Positions 1-11,867 of a stretch of 64,000 nucleotides of DNA are shown one piece after another (position 1 is the first letter of the stretch; the number at the start of each line of letters is the position of its first letter). Source of the DNA: Krasilnikovozyma curviuscula (taxonomy: Eukaryota; Basidiomycota; Tremellomycetes; Cystofilobasidiales; Mrakiaceae); the NCBI GenBank assembly GCA_014825775.1, contig MVAQ01000046.1, positions 1-64,000 on the forward strand, given 5' to 3'. The position numbers and the translations under genes were made by a program. The notes under the pieces were generated by a model. That model was not told the origin of the DNA and made no database searches. It saw only the letters and a program-made list of their open reading frames with translations.

Positions 1-2869
1 GTTCAGAGAGTCATCATGGACTTTCAAGGTCGTCAGACCTACAGAGAAGTCCACATAATTTTCATCGATGGTATGTTTCACACCAGAGGAGACAAGAGGG
101 CCAAAGTTGCGTCGGTCGATGCTGATTCTTTTGGGCTGTGTCTCGAATGATGCAGTTGCCGTGGACAGACTAGTCCAGCTTTTAGCACAGAATGTACCAC
201 CATCAGTCCTCAAGACAGTAGAGGAGCTCTACATCAACTTCAGAGGTACGTGTACCATTTCCGTTTCCATATCGAGGGTGTTTCAGGCGTAGGAAACAAC
301 TGGCAACGCGAAAGGGGCTGACAACTTGGCGTGGTTATCCGTTGCTATCGAAATAGCTATTGAGGGTCACGTGTTCACTTCCGATGACCCTCAAGCTTTC
401 TACACACTGTATGGCCCTCCTGGAAGCATTGCGACGCAAGATTTGGCTCAGGAAGCTTTCGATGATGAGCTTGTTGTCATGAGTCGAGCTGTGAGTCACA
501 CCTTCCTTTTGAAGTTACATATTCTCGAACTACTTACGAACCTTTTCATCTCAGCTTTTAAACGTCGTCGCCAGTTTGGACGAGACGCCCCTTATCAGAT
601 ACTACCAACCTCAACACCACCCACCTCTAGGCCCTTTATCCAAAGTAGCCACTGCACCCACACAAGCAGCACCATCGGCACCGTCTGGAGGTCCCGAGCG
701 TTGGAGAAGTGCGCTGGCTATTCGTGGCGCTGGAAGCTCTGCTAGCGCAAACATCGCTCAGGGAGATCATCTTCCTAAGAGGTTGGCGGATATCTTTGCA
801 GCCGAATTAGACAAGCATAGAGAAGACAACCCGGTTGTGAGTTGGATCCAATCTGAATTTCGCCTGATGAACAGCGATTTGAGCTTACCTTCATTCACAA
901 CCATAGAAAGAGACCGGGCGACCTCAAGCGCTGGTCATCATTGTAGATCGATCGATGGATCCTGTAGCACCCCTTCTACACGAGTTCACTTATCAGGCGA
1001 TGGTGAATGACCTTCTGCCGATAGCTGACGGAACATCATACAAGTGAGTGTCTCCAAGTATACCTTCGCGATATATTTTCTTTGAAGCTAAACATCTTCA
1101 TTTTGACAGATATCAATTTCAATCATCTCTTGGAAACTTTGACGAAAAAGAAGCCATCTTGACCGAATCCGACACGGTTTGGACTCAAGTTCGACATATG
1201 CACATGAGGGATGCAATCGACAAGCTAATGGGTGATTTCAACTCTTTCTTGAAGGAGCACGGTGGATTCAGCGCCAAGCAAGGCGCAGTAACATTGAATG
1301 ACATGAAAGATATGTTGGCCAGTTTGCCACAGTATCAAGAGATGAGAGAGAAGGTGAGTATTATTATCTCCTTCTTGACTTAAACGATATTCTGATTTGT
1401 ACATGGTTGCTTGGTAGTTCTCACTGCATCTGAGTATGGCTCAAACCGCGATGGATTTGTTTGAAAAAAAGAGATTGAGCGATACTGGCTCAGTCGAACA
1501 GGTTCGTCAGCATTTTCCTCTGCAGGATGTTCTGTGTCTGAGAAATGAACATTTTTTCATGTAGAACTGTGCGACAGGTGTTACATCAGAAGGAAAGACA
1601 CCTAAGTCTCTCGTTGATGACATGGTTCCATTGCTAGGTAGCCCAGAGAATGTGATCAGGTACGACTATTCTTTGAAGAAGTTCATAATAGAGGTTGTTC
1701 TCACTAAATGCTCCAATCAACAGCCGGAATGACAAAGTCAGGATCATCGCGTTGTATATCTTGTACAAGGATGGTGTGCCAGATGAAGACCGAAGACGAT
1801 TATTTCAACACGCGAAGCTTTCGCTGGCTGAACAGGACGCTATCAACAATCTGACTCATCTCGGTCTCCGAATTGTCAAAGTAAGTGTTAAAATTCCTAT
1901 CTGCGTTGAAAGCGCAACCTATTCACATCCTCCTTTTCGTACGCTTTAAGAACAATGGCGAACGTGAAGGAAAAAAGAGGTTGAAGCAAAAGATAACATC
2001 CGAAGAAGATGAGTACGAGCTCTCTAGGTATAAACCCGTTGTGCGAACATTGTTAGAGGTACGTATTGTGGTGGCTGTTACATTTTATAGTACATGTAAT
2101 AAATGCTTTCCCTTCACGTTTCCAGGAACACTCTCTAGGCCGACTGGACCAGAATTCATTCCCTTACCTAAGGAGTGCTCCGGAGGGCACCCCAGCTCCA
2201 ACTGCTAGCTTGCGTAGTGGTATGGGCCCTCGAGCTGCTTCAGCAGCACCATCTCCAGTTCCAGCAGCAGGTGGCTCCCTGCGTTCAGCTCGACCAACTT
2301 GGCATCGAGCCGCACCTTCCAACGCATCCGGTGCAACCACATCATCTTCTATGAGAGAAGTCCCTAAACAAAGAATCTTCGTTTTTGTTGCTGGTGGAAT
2401 GACCTATTCTGAAATCCGAAGTGCGTATCAGGTTGGTGCCGCCCTAGGCAAAGAAGTTGTTATTGGTTCAAGCCATATCATCACTCCAGAACGATTTTTG
2501 CACGACTTGAGGATCTTGGGAAGAGGAGGAATTGGAGCCAACCCACCAAACGCACCACCTCTGCACCCCCAGTATCCGATCTCCGGTCAACGGCCACCAA
2601 AATCTAACTTGGAGCGGTACCAATACATTCTCGATCGGAGGTACTGGACAACGGTTATTCCGCCTCCTCCAGCTTCTGCACCTGGACCTCCTCCTGGCCA
2701 ACAACCACAAAGGCAACAGCAGTATCAACCACAGCAGATGATGTCGAACTCGTCCTCTCATGGCAGTCTCAACAGTAACCAATCGTCCATGCGATCTCAG
2801 AAAGCAGATGCTCTCAAGGATAAGAAACCTGAGACGAAGGAGAAGAAGGGATTTTTCAAGCGATTGTAG
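1..2869 (+). CDS. SEC1: Sec1/Munc18-family protein, exocytic type, 5' end missing
   Basis: This is the 3' part of a multi-exon gene that begins upstream of the window. SM proteins bind syntaxin-type SNAREs and drive vesicle fusion at the plasma membrane. In order I can read an N-terminal segment ending in VHIIFIDG, the domain-2 hallmark [18 protein letters not shown] (near 940-1000), the helical arch with [11 protein letters not shown] and [26 protein letters not shown] (near 1730), and the C-terminal core [14 protein letters not shown] followed by [13 protein letters not shown] (2390-2510). The tail is rich in Pro, Gln and Ser and ends in a short basic stretch, KGFFKRL. The arch and core motifs fit Sec1/Munc18 better than Sly1, Vps45 or Vps33. 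At least seven short introns interrupt it. Confidence 0.9.
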
Positions 2870-3260
2870 ACCAAGATGACGCAGTTGGATAAAGATATAG
2901 GAGAGGCGCTGCAACCAGTGCGGTTCGTTCCTTTGGGACACGCCTCAAATGATTGATGTATTTCCTAAAAGCAGAGATGAACGAGCCTTGAGCAAGACAC
3001 AAGTGAAAGCAAGTTGATGGTCAGACCTTGTTTGCCACGGTTTTTTGCTGGGCGGACTCGACGAAGGAGCGGGCTCTCAAAGCAGCCAACCTGCAATCCG
3101 CTCCTTTGTCCTTCCACCATTTAATTTCCTCAATTTCCAATAGATTGTCCCCCTTTTGCCCTTTGCTTGAAGAGCAACCCGTCCCTATCTTGCCCAGTGG
3201 ACTTGTACTCAGGACTTTGCCCTTCCAACCGATGAGAATTCGTGGTGTACTTTTAGTTCA
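2870..3260. other. Intergenic region, SEC1 3' end to CCR4 start
   Basis: This is a tandem spacer of about 390 bases. It should hold the SEC1 3' UTR and the CCR4 promoter and 5' UTR. I see pyrimidine-rich stretches near 3100-3190 but no gene. Confidence 0.5.
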
Positions 3261-5992
3261 ATGTTCTACCAGCACCACGCTTCAGCAACAGGAAACATAC
3301 CTTCACATAAACCCCATGATGGATGGGGTAGGCATAATGGTGTCTATGGAGTGGGTGGGGGCATGATTCCTCCCAGCCCTGGCTATCCAGGATATCCTCA
3401 GCAGCAACCTCAGGTGAGTCAGGATCCACTTCTCTGTCTCCTTCTGTCTCTAGTGGCCCTCTGAATGGACGAAATGGAGATTTATACTGCTGAGAAGGGA
3501 AGGATGGATAGGATGGGGCACACAAGGGAGCTAGTGGTCCTTTCAAAGGGCTGCGTTGGCGTAAATGGAAAAGCGTCTCAGGGCAAGATGGCGAGCGAAA
3601 TCGTCCGACGAGGTCGAAAAAACTCAATCGCTCATTAGATGGGTCCTCTCGATGGTACATTTGATAAGGGCTGTTCTGACAGTTTGGTTTCTGTTGTTGA
3701 TATAGCTGGCTCACCACTTGCACCACCCTCACCAAGCGCAACACCATCAGCAGCCGTCATTTTCCCACTCAGCCCACAATCTCCACCAATCCCCTGCTCT
3801 GCAGCACGCTTATGCCAACGGGCAGCAGGCACATCAGAACAGTCCGCCGGCCGGATTGCAACGAGTTGGAGGTGATAGCGAGTCTCAGTGGTGGCAGCAG
3901 CAGATGATAAAGCTGAAGGTACGTCGTGCCATATGCTCTGCTTTAAAACCAGTTCGTCTTGGCGTATGTTACTGACAATTACTTCTGTAGGCTGCTCGGT
4001 CGTACTCAACCCCTCATCAACGAGCTCGAGCAAAAGCACAAGCTGGACGGATGACCTCCAACAAATCCGTCCTATCCATTACCGATCCAAACCGGCCACC
4101 GTCAACTAAGCCCATCAACGGTTTTCACAACAGAAATGGTAGTGCGTCAGACGATAGAGATGATGCAGAGAGTGATATGCTGTCGTCATCTTTCAATGGC
4201 TATCCTTCTCCCGCTCCCTCGCGGCTGGGAACGGTGGATTCTTCCTTTGAGCCCTGGAGCGGTCTGGATCTGGGAGGAATGCATCTCAAAGTCCTATCCA
4301 ACACTGTGTTCTCGTATGCTCATGTAACAGAGCTCTACATCAACCACAACACTCTCACGTCACTCCCACCTGCCATCTGCCACCTGAAAAAACTCACCAT
4401 CCTCGACGCAACAGGCAATCAACTCACATCTATCCCTCCGGAGCTTGGAATGCTCATTCACCTCAAAGACCTCATACTATTCGACAACGCTATCTCAGAC
4501 CTGCCGTTCGAGCTTGGTACCCTTCATCAGCTGGAGTGCCTTGGTATCGCCGGTAACCCAATCCCAGACGCCTACAAAGCAATACTGGAAAAGGATGGAA
4601 CTAATGCTCTTATTGCGTACCTCAGAGACTCTTGTCCAGTGGCTTTGCCTCCTCCTGATAGGCCTTGGATCACTGTCGAAGCTGAAACCAATTCGTCGGA
4701 AGCTCCTGAAACTTTCTCCATCATGACCTACAATATCCTCAACGAGCGATACGCCCCTGGTGCATCGTACGGCTATACTCCTGCGTGGGCTCTCGCTTGG
4801 GAGTACAGAAAGGATCTGATTTTGCAGGAAGTGATAGGGTTTGGAGCAGATATCATCTGCTTACAAGTCAGTGATAGTTTCGCCACATATCCATTTCTGT
4901 CCTGCTTTCGGCGGTTCTCTGACGCAGTTTTCATCATATTTTCTTCATTTAGGAGGTCGATGAAGCACAGTTCAACGAGTTTTTCCTGGCCAACCTGTCG
5001 GAGGAAGGCTATGAGGGTGCTCATTTCCCGAAGACTCGTGCTCGAACGATGGCTTCCGATGAGAAGAAAACTGTGGATGGCGGTGCAACTTTCTGGAAAA
5101 CCTCTAAGTGAGTTAGGACTGGCGTTCGAGGGATACGAACTCTTACTGACCCATGCCTTTTCTGTCATCAAAAAGGTTCAACCTGGTGGAGAAGAAAGTA
5201 ATAGAGTTCAACCAAGTTGCCCTTCAACGACCAGATATGCGGAAGTCCGATGACATGTTCAATAGAATTATGTCAAAGGATCACGTCGCCGTCGTCTGTC
5301 TCTTCGAGACGAAGGACACTGGAAATCGTCTCATTGTGTCTAACGTTCACATGGAGTGGAGCCCTGCTTACTGTGACGTCAAGCTGGTACAAGCGGCAAT
5401 GCTTGTTGAAGAAACAGAGAAGATTGCCAACGGTTTTGCCAAATATCCAGCTATGCTCCTTCCCGACGGCTCCCTTGGACCAACATACTCCTCTGGCGAG
5501 AAGATCCCGCTCATCTTGGCTGGAGATTACAACTCGGTCCCAGACTCAGCTGTCTACAGCATGCTCTCCAAAGGTGGTATCTCGAAGGACCACGAAGACT
5601 TCATGGGTCATTCTTACGGTAACTACACCACTGAGGGAATTAGTCACAACCTCAGCTTGAAGTCAGCATATTCCAGCATTGGCGAGCTTCCAATGACCAA
5701 TTTCACCTCCCTCTACGTTGGTGCTATTGACTACATCTGGTACACCAGCAGCTCACTTTCGGTGACCACCCTTTTGGGCGAAGTCGACGCTGAATATCTC
5801 GAACGAAGTGTCGGATTCCCCAACCCACACTTCCCATCCGAGTAAGCCCTTTGCTTGATCCTCAAATTGCGACTTAACGACTCATCAATATCTTTTTTCT
5901 CTCTGTTTAGTCACATTCCTATCATCGCTGAACTAAAGTTCAAGCCGCAACAAGCGACATCGACTGCTCGGGCAGTAATCCATAACTCTTAA
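3261..5992 (+). CDS. CCR4: CCR4 poly(A)-specific 3'-exoribonuclease of the CCR4-NOT complex
   Basis: CCR4 shortens mRNA poly(A) tails in the cytoplasm. The start ATG opens a Gly/Pro/His/Gln-rich N-terminus that continues in a second exon after an intron of about 300 nt. The next exon carries leucine-rich repeats (LYINHNTLTSLPPAICHLKK, then LDATGNQLTSIPPELGML and LILFDNAISDLPFELGTL) that would bind the NOT1/CAF1 module. The exonuclease/endonuclease/phosphatase domain starts at FSIMTYNILNERYAP. Visible catalytic-site elements are LQ|EVDEAQF (Glu, split by an intron at about 4866-4952), SNVHMEW, LAGDYNSVPDS (Asp), DYIWYTS and the final DHIPI, whose His is in the last exon (5911-5992). All catalytic motifs are present and the order is canonical. 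Confidence 0.93.
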
Positions 5993-6341
5993 TCTCCATC
6001 TTCCTCTTGCTTTGCCACGCTTTTCGAGCTGTTGCTTTTCCACTATAAATAAATACTTCTCTTTCTCCCAATGTACTACCTTTATCCAGCATCAATTTCT
6101 TTTGACGGGTTTTTGTCGTTCAACAACTTCAATCCAGTCCCTTTTAATTAACATGTGAAGTGTAAGAGTAGCGTTACTTATCGTTGTGTTATGAACTCTC
6201 GTCGTCATCTTAATCATTCAAATCTCGAAAGGAAGAATACTTGATACAGATCACAAAAAGTCTTTATAGCTTAATTTTCCAAGATCCAAACACGGAGGGG
6301 TATCCCATACACTAAAACAAGCAATTTGAACCCATTTAGAC
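5993..6341. other. Convergent 3' spacer between CCR4 and a Zn2Cys6 gene
   Basis: The two genes face each other across this spacer, so it should carry both 3' UTRs. AATAAA-like runs near 6045-6055 could serve CCR4 polyadenylation. No ORF here is supported. Confidence 0.4.
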
Positions 6342-9300
6342 TTATTTAGGTGGACTAATGAAATTCCAAAGTTCTCTTCCCCAAGACAGTCGCTTCATGT
6401 CTTTCCTATCTTCTCTTCCTCTGACCGCCAATCTCGCAACCTCCGGGGTTGGGAAAGACGTCTTGCCTGACAACGACAACGTGATGCTCGCCAAGTTGGA
6501 GTTTTCAGTCTTGAAACCGAAACGTCCCAGGGTATCCAGACACATCTTGAGGCGATGTCTAAGGAGTTCACAGCTCTTTCTGTCGTCGACTTGGATAGCG
6601 TGTTCGAGTCGCCAAATGATGTGAGCCAACGACATTCCGATGATGGCGTGGTGGAGATCAGCGGTGTAGCTCAACATTGGACGTTCTTTCCATTCCTGTG
6701 GTCCATCGAAAAGAAAATTGAGGAGAGGTCAGAAAAGGCGAAGTGACAAATGTGCTGCGTAACTGACCTGGAGCAACATGGTGAGAAGGACGTCTGCCTT
6801 ATCGGTAGCCTCGTTGATTTGTTGTCCAGCTTCGCTAACTTTGGCAGTTGGATGAACCGCAGCAGTGTCTGAGGACAAGGGAGAGAAGCAGATGACGGTG
6901 GAAAAGAACAGCGGAAGAGAAGTAATGAGATCTGTTAATTTGAATAAAACTGTCAGCGACAGTGTTCTGGCATTTGTTCTTAAAAAAATAAAATAAATCA
7001 ACCACGTACTCTGCTGAGCTTCGTGCTTTCTGTTCCATTCGCCAAACTTTGAGTAGAGTCGCTTGGCGACATCAACGCGGCGAGATTCTGGAGTGTCAAC
7101 GGCAGTCAACACTGGCTGATCGAACTCATCAGCACCTTTGCCAATGAGTTTCTCTTGTGCATCAGCTATCGAAATCAAATTTTGATAAATTCAATGTACT
7201 GCTTGAATGCGCACAAAGAGCCTACACTCACAAAGAAGGTCACAAAACTCCAAGTAGGCAGCGATGTAAGAATCGACGCCAGTGTTTTCAGGTGATCTCT
7301 TTAAGCATTCGATCCAAGGTCGCAAGATTGAAGATCGAGTGATAGGCTGAAGACCGTTACAGACTTGCAGACTACAGATTAATTGGCGCTCAGCATGGTC
7401 GTTGAGAGTTGAGAGAGATCAGGAAGAAACTCACATATGGTCATGAATAAACAACATAGCGTAGAGACGGGCGGAACTGAATAGGGAAGCAGCTTGAGGA
7501 GAGGTGACATCTTCAACTTTACGATACTTCTTCAATGCTTGGTGGAGACCTAGTTGATGAGCAAATTGAACTGCCAAGGCCAAGGTTTGGAAGTCAGAGT
7601 GCCAAATTCTGTAACAAATGACCGAGACTGTCAACATCTAAATTACAGAGAAATGGAAGGCAGAGATGAACTCACGAGAATATAAGCAATCCTCTAACAT
7701 CCTCCCGCCCAACACCTTCTCCACTGATCTTCAAAACCTGTCCAAGCTTCCCCAAGAAGTAATCTCTGCTCTTCTTCCACAGCTCTTCATCCAATGCTCT
7801 CATACCTACAATTACGACAGCGTCAAACAAGAATCCCGAAGCGTGTCTCAGACCTTCCAGCTCTTCGGCAGTAGTAGGAGATGGTAGGAATGGGATGTAA
7901 GGCGTGTGGAGCGCGAGATCAGAAATGTAAAACTCTACAGCAGTGAGCGCCTGCTTTGTAGAGATGATTTGAGCTGAGAGTAAATCTGAGGTGAATGGTG
8001 ATGTGTTTGATGACGAAGTCGATAAGGAACCGCTATCTTGACGTTGACGTTTCCGTGGTAGAGATGGGTCGTCAACCGCTGATGAATCGTTTGACGGTCT
8101 TCTGATTGGCTCGGCCGCAGACGGGAACGGCTTCTTTTCAATATCAGGCACTTGCAAAGAGTGACGGATTGAGGACGATGGTCCAAAAGCAGCAGCAGCA
8201 GCTTGAGCCAAACCAGATGCTGGACCAGAGGCAGATCCAAAGGAGCCTGAGTGCTCGATGTGATGTGACGATCCTCCGGGAGAGACGGCGGCGAGGGCAC
8301 CCATCTGAGCTTGAGCAGCGATCGCCAGATGATTGAGGGCGGTCGGCTCTCCTCCTCCAAGCAGAGATGATGAGTTATCAACGGAAGCTTTGTCTGCTCC
8401 AATTCCACTGCCTGCGGGCAGTGACCGCCTCCATTTGTTGATCGATGTAACCTCCTCCTCGACCGCTCTTATGCGATCTAAGATCGAGGCTGCATCTGTA
8501 GCACTGAATCCACCGCCGTTGCCTCCATCAGATGAACCGTGCCCATAGGACGACCCCATGGCGTAGGGGTTGTATCGCGCGCGACCGCCGCTCATGCCTC
8601 CTCCTCCGGACATCATTCCCGAGGAGTTGATGACGGACGGTGATGGGAAGATAGGAGAGTGCGTTGTGGACTCGGATTTCGAGGCTGGTGTTGACATCCC
8701 TTTCGCGCCTTGGCCGGCCCACTTTGTTCTTGGTCGCGGGCCTTCGAAGACGCAAGGAACGTTTCTGTTCCATTTTTTTTACCACCGGCAAAGCGAAACA
8801 ACACGAACGGGAACAATAAGAGAAACAGGCAAGTGGGTCAAAAACCGAATGGGAATGTAGGCGAAATTGGAGGTGATCATGTGGGACTCACGCTGCTTTG
8901 CAACCTCGACAGGGATCCTGATTGGGTTCCCTTGCGGCTGAATTCGGACTGAGAGGTGGGTCGTTTGTTGGACGCATGCATTTCATCCTGGTAAAAGAAT
9001 CAATGAGTACATCGGACGGGAGAGAAACCGGGGCTAGGAAACGCTCACTTCTGTTTCCTGCATCGGGTACCTAGAGCACTCAAACACCGAGAGAAAATCA
9101 CCAGGCACGGGCGTCAGAAAAACTCTAAAATAGGTGACGCAACGAAAAGACTGACAGGCATGTGTTGTTCGATGGTCTTTCGTTGCTGTCCCATTGGGTT
9201 TATCGACCTGGAAGGTGGATGACTGGGTGGTGACGGGAGCAGGGGTGTTCGGGGTGGACGTGCTGGTCGTCGCTGGCTGATGAGCGGCTGTTGCTGGCGC

Positions 9301-9746
9301 TGGAGGAGCGACGGACGCTGCAGGGACTGGTGTGGGTGCCAGTGGTGTTGGAGATGGCACCAATGGTGACGCAGAGTGTGGTGCAGACCCCATAGCAGCG
9401 TCGGTCAATGCTCTCATTGCTTTAAAGGAGTCCATCGTGGGCGCCGTTGTCGTTGTTGCTGCCACAGCCCTCGCTCCGGTTTCCCCTGGTGGATTGGATT
9501 CTGCCATAGACTTGTCCTCATCCAGCTCATCCAGTTCATCTATCTCCTCTTCATCCTGTCCCGAATCCCTCTCGTGCGATGGCAGGGGTCTTGTCGACGC
9601 CGACGTGGATCCACCCACGGTCGCGGACGAAGGAGGCAAGCTGCTTGGAAAGGGAGATGACCCAGCCTGGGCACTTGCACCTGCCCATGCAACAGACGTC
9701 AGAACGTTCATCCGTTTGAAGATTCCCGGACAGACTTACTGAACAT
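6342..9746 (-). CDS. Zn2Cys6 transcription factor with fungal-specific regulatory domain
   Basis: This is a nuclear DNA-binding regulator of unknown targets. From the N-terminus it has a Ser/Pro/Thr/Ala-rich segment with an acidic run (DEEEIDELDELDEDK), then a zinc cluster assembled over several exons: ACTRCRKQKMKC, a long loop, then PCRGCKAANVPCVFEG. The spacing is C-x2-C-x6-C-x22-C-x2-C-x6-C. A short predicted coiled segment (LDRIRAVEEEV) follows. The rest is a helical regulatory region with FLFDAVVIVGMRALDEELW, LALAVQFAHQLGLHQALKK and MSLAHIIWRLEHAI. A first coding exon of 7 nt (9740-9746) with a perfect GTAAGT donor is my preferred start; an ATG at 9711 without that intron is possible. 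A microexon at 9049-9070 carries part of the zinc cluster. Target genes cannot be named from the sequence. Confidence 0.8.
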
Positions 9747-10475
9747 TTGCTGTCCCTCTGATGAAAAAATTGCTGCTTTTGACCGGTAGAAGCAAGGTAG
9801 CTAGTTCGCGGCGGCAACCTCGAGGTCAAACGGGACGGAAAACTGAGATAAGAAATTTTTTCCCTAAGGCCGTTTTCGTCGAGACATTTTGGAATGGGAA
9901 AAGACAGCCTTTTTGCAAGTTTTCTCTCAAGACTTGTATAGGGAATCAAGCTTGCATTATTGTGTAGAGGCCGGAGATCTCGAAGGAGATCTTACGTTCT
10001 CACTGCTGGTTGCGCGAGTCGCTGGCTTGAAAGAATCCGCTTATACATTTCCGCCCGCTCATAGCGTTTTCACAGAGCTTGCATTACTCCCTTTTCGTCG
10101 AGGAAAGAGAACGAGGCAAAGAGCTGGTAGGCCTTTCCCCTCGATGTGCTCCATCGCCCGTCAAAACGACAGCATCGCACCATCGCTTGCGGTGACCATC
10201 TGGTTCCGCCTGATTCCAAAAAAAAAAAAACAGGCGAGCGCTCGTTTTCTCATGGTGATGACTGGTCCGTCCCCAAAGATTTCCCTTCACTTCGGTATCT
10301 TGCCAGCCGATGAAAACCAGGCTTTCACCAAGGTAAGTTTTGCAGTGTCTCATTCCAGTAACAGCAAGACAGCAGGACTGGAAACACACGCGAGGAAAAC
10401 TCCTGGACGTCGATCGATTGCTAGCCAAGTGAGATCCATCACAAGGGAACGCCAGATAAAACTTAGAAGATTCGT
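9747..10475. other. Spacer between two minus-strand genes
   Basis: About 730 bases hold the promoter of the Zn2Cys6 gene and the 3' UTR of the methionine sulfoxide reductase gene. There is a 12-nt A run near 10220. A long open frame runs across it but looks non-coding (see rejected items). Confidence 0.4.
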
Positions 10476-11579
10476 CTACCACTTGATGGCACTCATGATG
10501 ATCTCAACAAACTTGATGAGTCCAGCTTCATCATCGGAGTTGAACGTTCCCAGTGCAGTTGAGTCGAGATCCAACACTCCATACGGCTGCATTGTTGTGA
10601 TCGATGACGTCGGGAGTAAAGGAAGGACAATTTCTGAGAGCGTTGCTGAATCACAGGCGATGTGTCCAGGGCTGAGGAGGTGACAGGAGAAAGAGAGCCA
10701 TGAGGAGGAGGAGTCAGTTGTTTGGAGTGACCGAGTTGAGAGTGCCCTAGCGGAGAAGAGCCCTATGAGAGAAGAACACTTACTATGCTTCAACATCTTG
10801 CACTGTAATACCACCTCTATTACCAGCGACTCCCTGAAGGAACCCATCTGAGCAGACACCCCCTCCCGAAGGTTTCACTTTGATGACTGTAACAGGCGCA
10901 AGACGTGATATGTTAGAAATAATATACAGGTAGTTGTGAAGTAGGATAAACTCCAGTACTCACTTTGGCAGGCTGGTCTGCCCTGGAAAGGTGCTAGTTT
11001 GAGAATTTGAGATCCGTCAGCAGCGGAGGGTGCTGATGTCGAAGAAAGATGAGATGAAACGAGGTAGAAACCTGACAAGCAACATTGCAAGAGACCTTTG
11101 ATTAGTTGAGAGCTAACCATGACCGGGAACAAAGAGGCTGAACCGTACCACACCAGTTCACAACCTGTCGCAATTATGGCCAAAGCCATCGTAATTGTCG
11201 GTCAACTACGAAGATCGTCGAGAGAGATAGAATTGAATATCTACTTACAGGTTCACCATCTCTATCTTTGTTGACACCGAATAGAGGGTGGGAGAGGAAC
11301 GAGTGATACAGCAGCGAGCTGGCGTTGCTGAGGACAGTCACAAAGTTCGTTTCGCCTTTTGAGCCATAAAGGAGGATAAGAACAGTTTTAATATTGATAG
11401 TGGTAATTGTGAGAAGGTACGGTAGCGTGGTTGAGGAAAGCCAAAGTGGATAGCTTCAGTTTCTCAGTTGACCATACGACAGGCTACCCGACTCCAGCAG
11501 AGTGTTTCTTACCCTCTATCAGACCTGCTAAGCTCTCATTTACAGATTCATAGAACTCTTGTTTACTGTCGAGCACCAT
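10476..11579 (-). CDS. Free methionine-(R)-sulfoxide reductase, GAF-domain type
   Basis: fRMsr enzymes reduce free methionine-R-sulfoxide with thioredoxin and are cytosolic antioxidant proteins. The model uses five or more small exons. The first starts at the ATG at 11579 (MVLDSKQEFYESVNESLAGL) and joins to TNFVTVLSNASSLLYHSF. Family motifs then follow in order: VNWCGFYLVSS, LAPFQGRPACQ, PSGGGVCSDGF, YPGHIACDSATLSEIVLPLL and YGVLDLDSTALGTF. The three cysteines of the family (in PACQ, GVCSD and IACDS) are all present. The deduced length, about 180-200 residues, suits the family. It belongs to the YKL069W group of yeast; assignment rests on motif order. Confidence 0.87.
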
Positions 11580-11867
11580 GTCGAACAGGTGTGTGATAGG
11601 ACAATTGGGTTAGTGTAATGGGCAGAAAAAATAGAATAGCACAAAATCGGCAACTCACGTAGTTATCTCATGGGAAACTAGAGAAGAATCAGCATGAACC
11701 ATTGTGAGAATTAAAATTAGTCGGTAGAGGTTTTGAGAGGTGAGGGGAACACCAGCAAGCGCTGAAGGAATTTCAAACCCCCAAGTCAACAAAACAAGCG
11801 AAATGAGCCGACACCAGCATTGAGCAAGATATAGAGAGTATTGAAGAATAATCCAAGAAGAAAGGCG

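Noticed and set aside
3253..3747. 164-codon minus-strand open frame
   Set aside because: It lies across the first CCR4 exon and its intron and has no family motif. It is best seen as chance.
9889..10683. 264-codon open frame on the plus strand
   Set aside because: It overlaps the 3' end of the methionine sulfoxide reductase gene on the other strand, includes an A run coding poly-Lys, and shows no domain or splice support.
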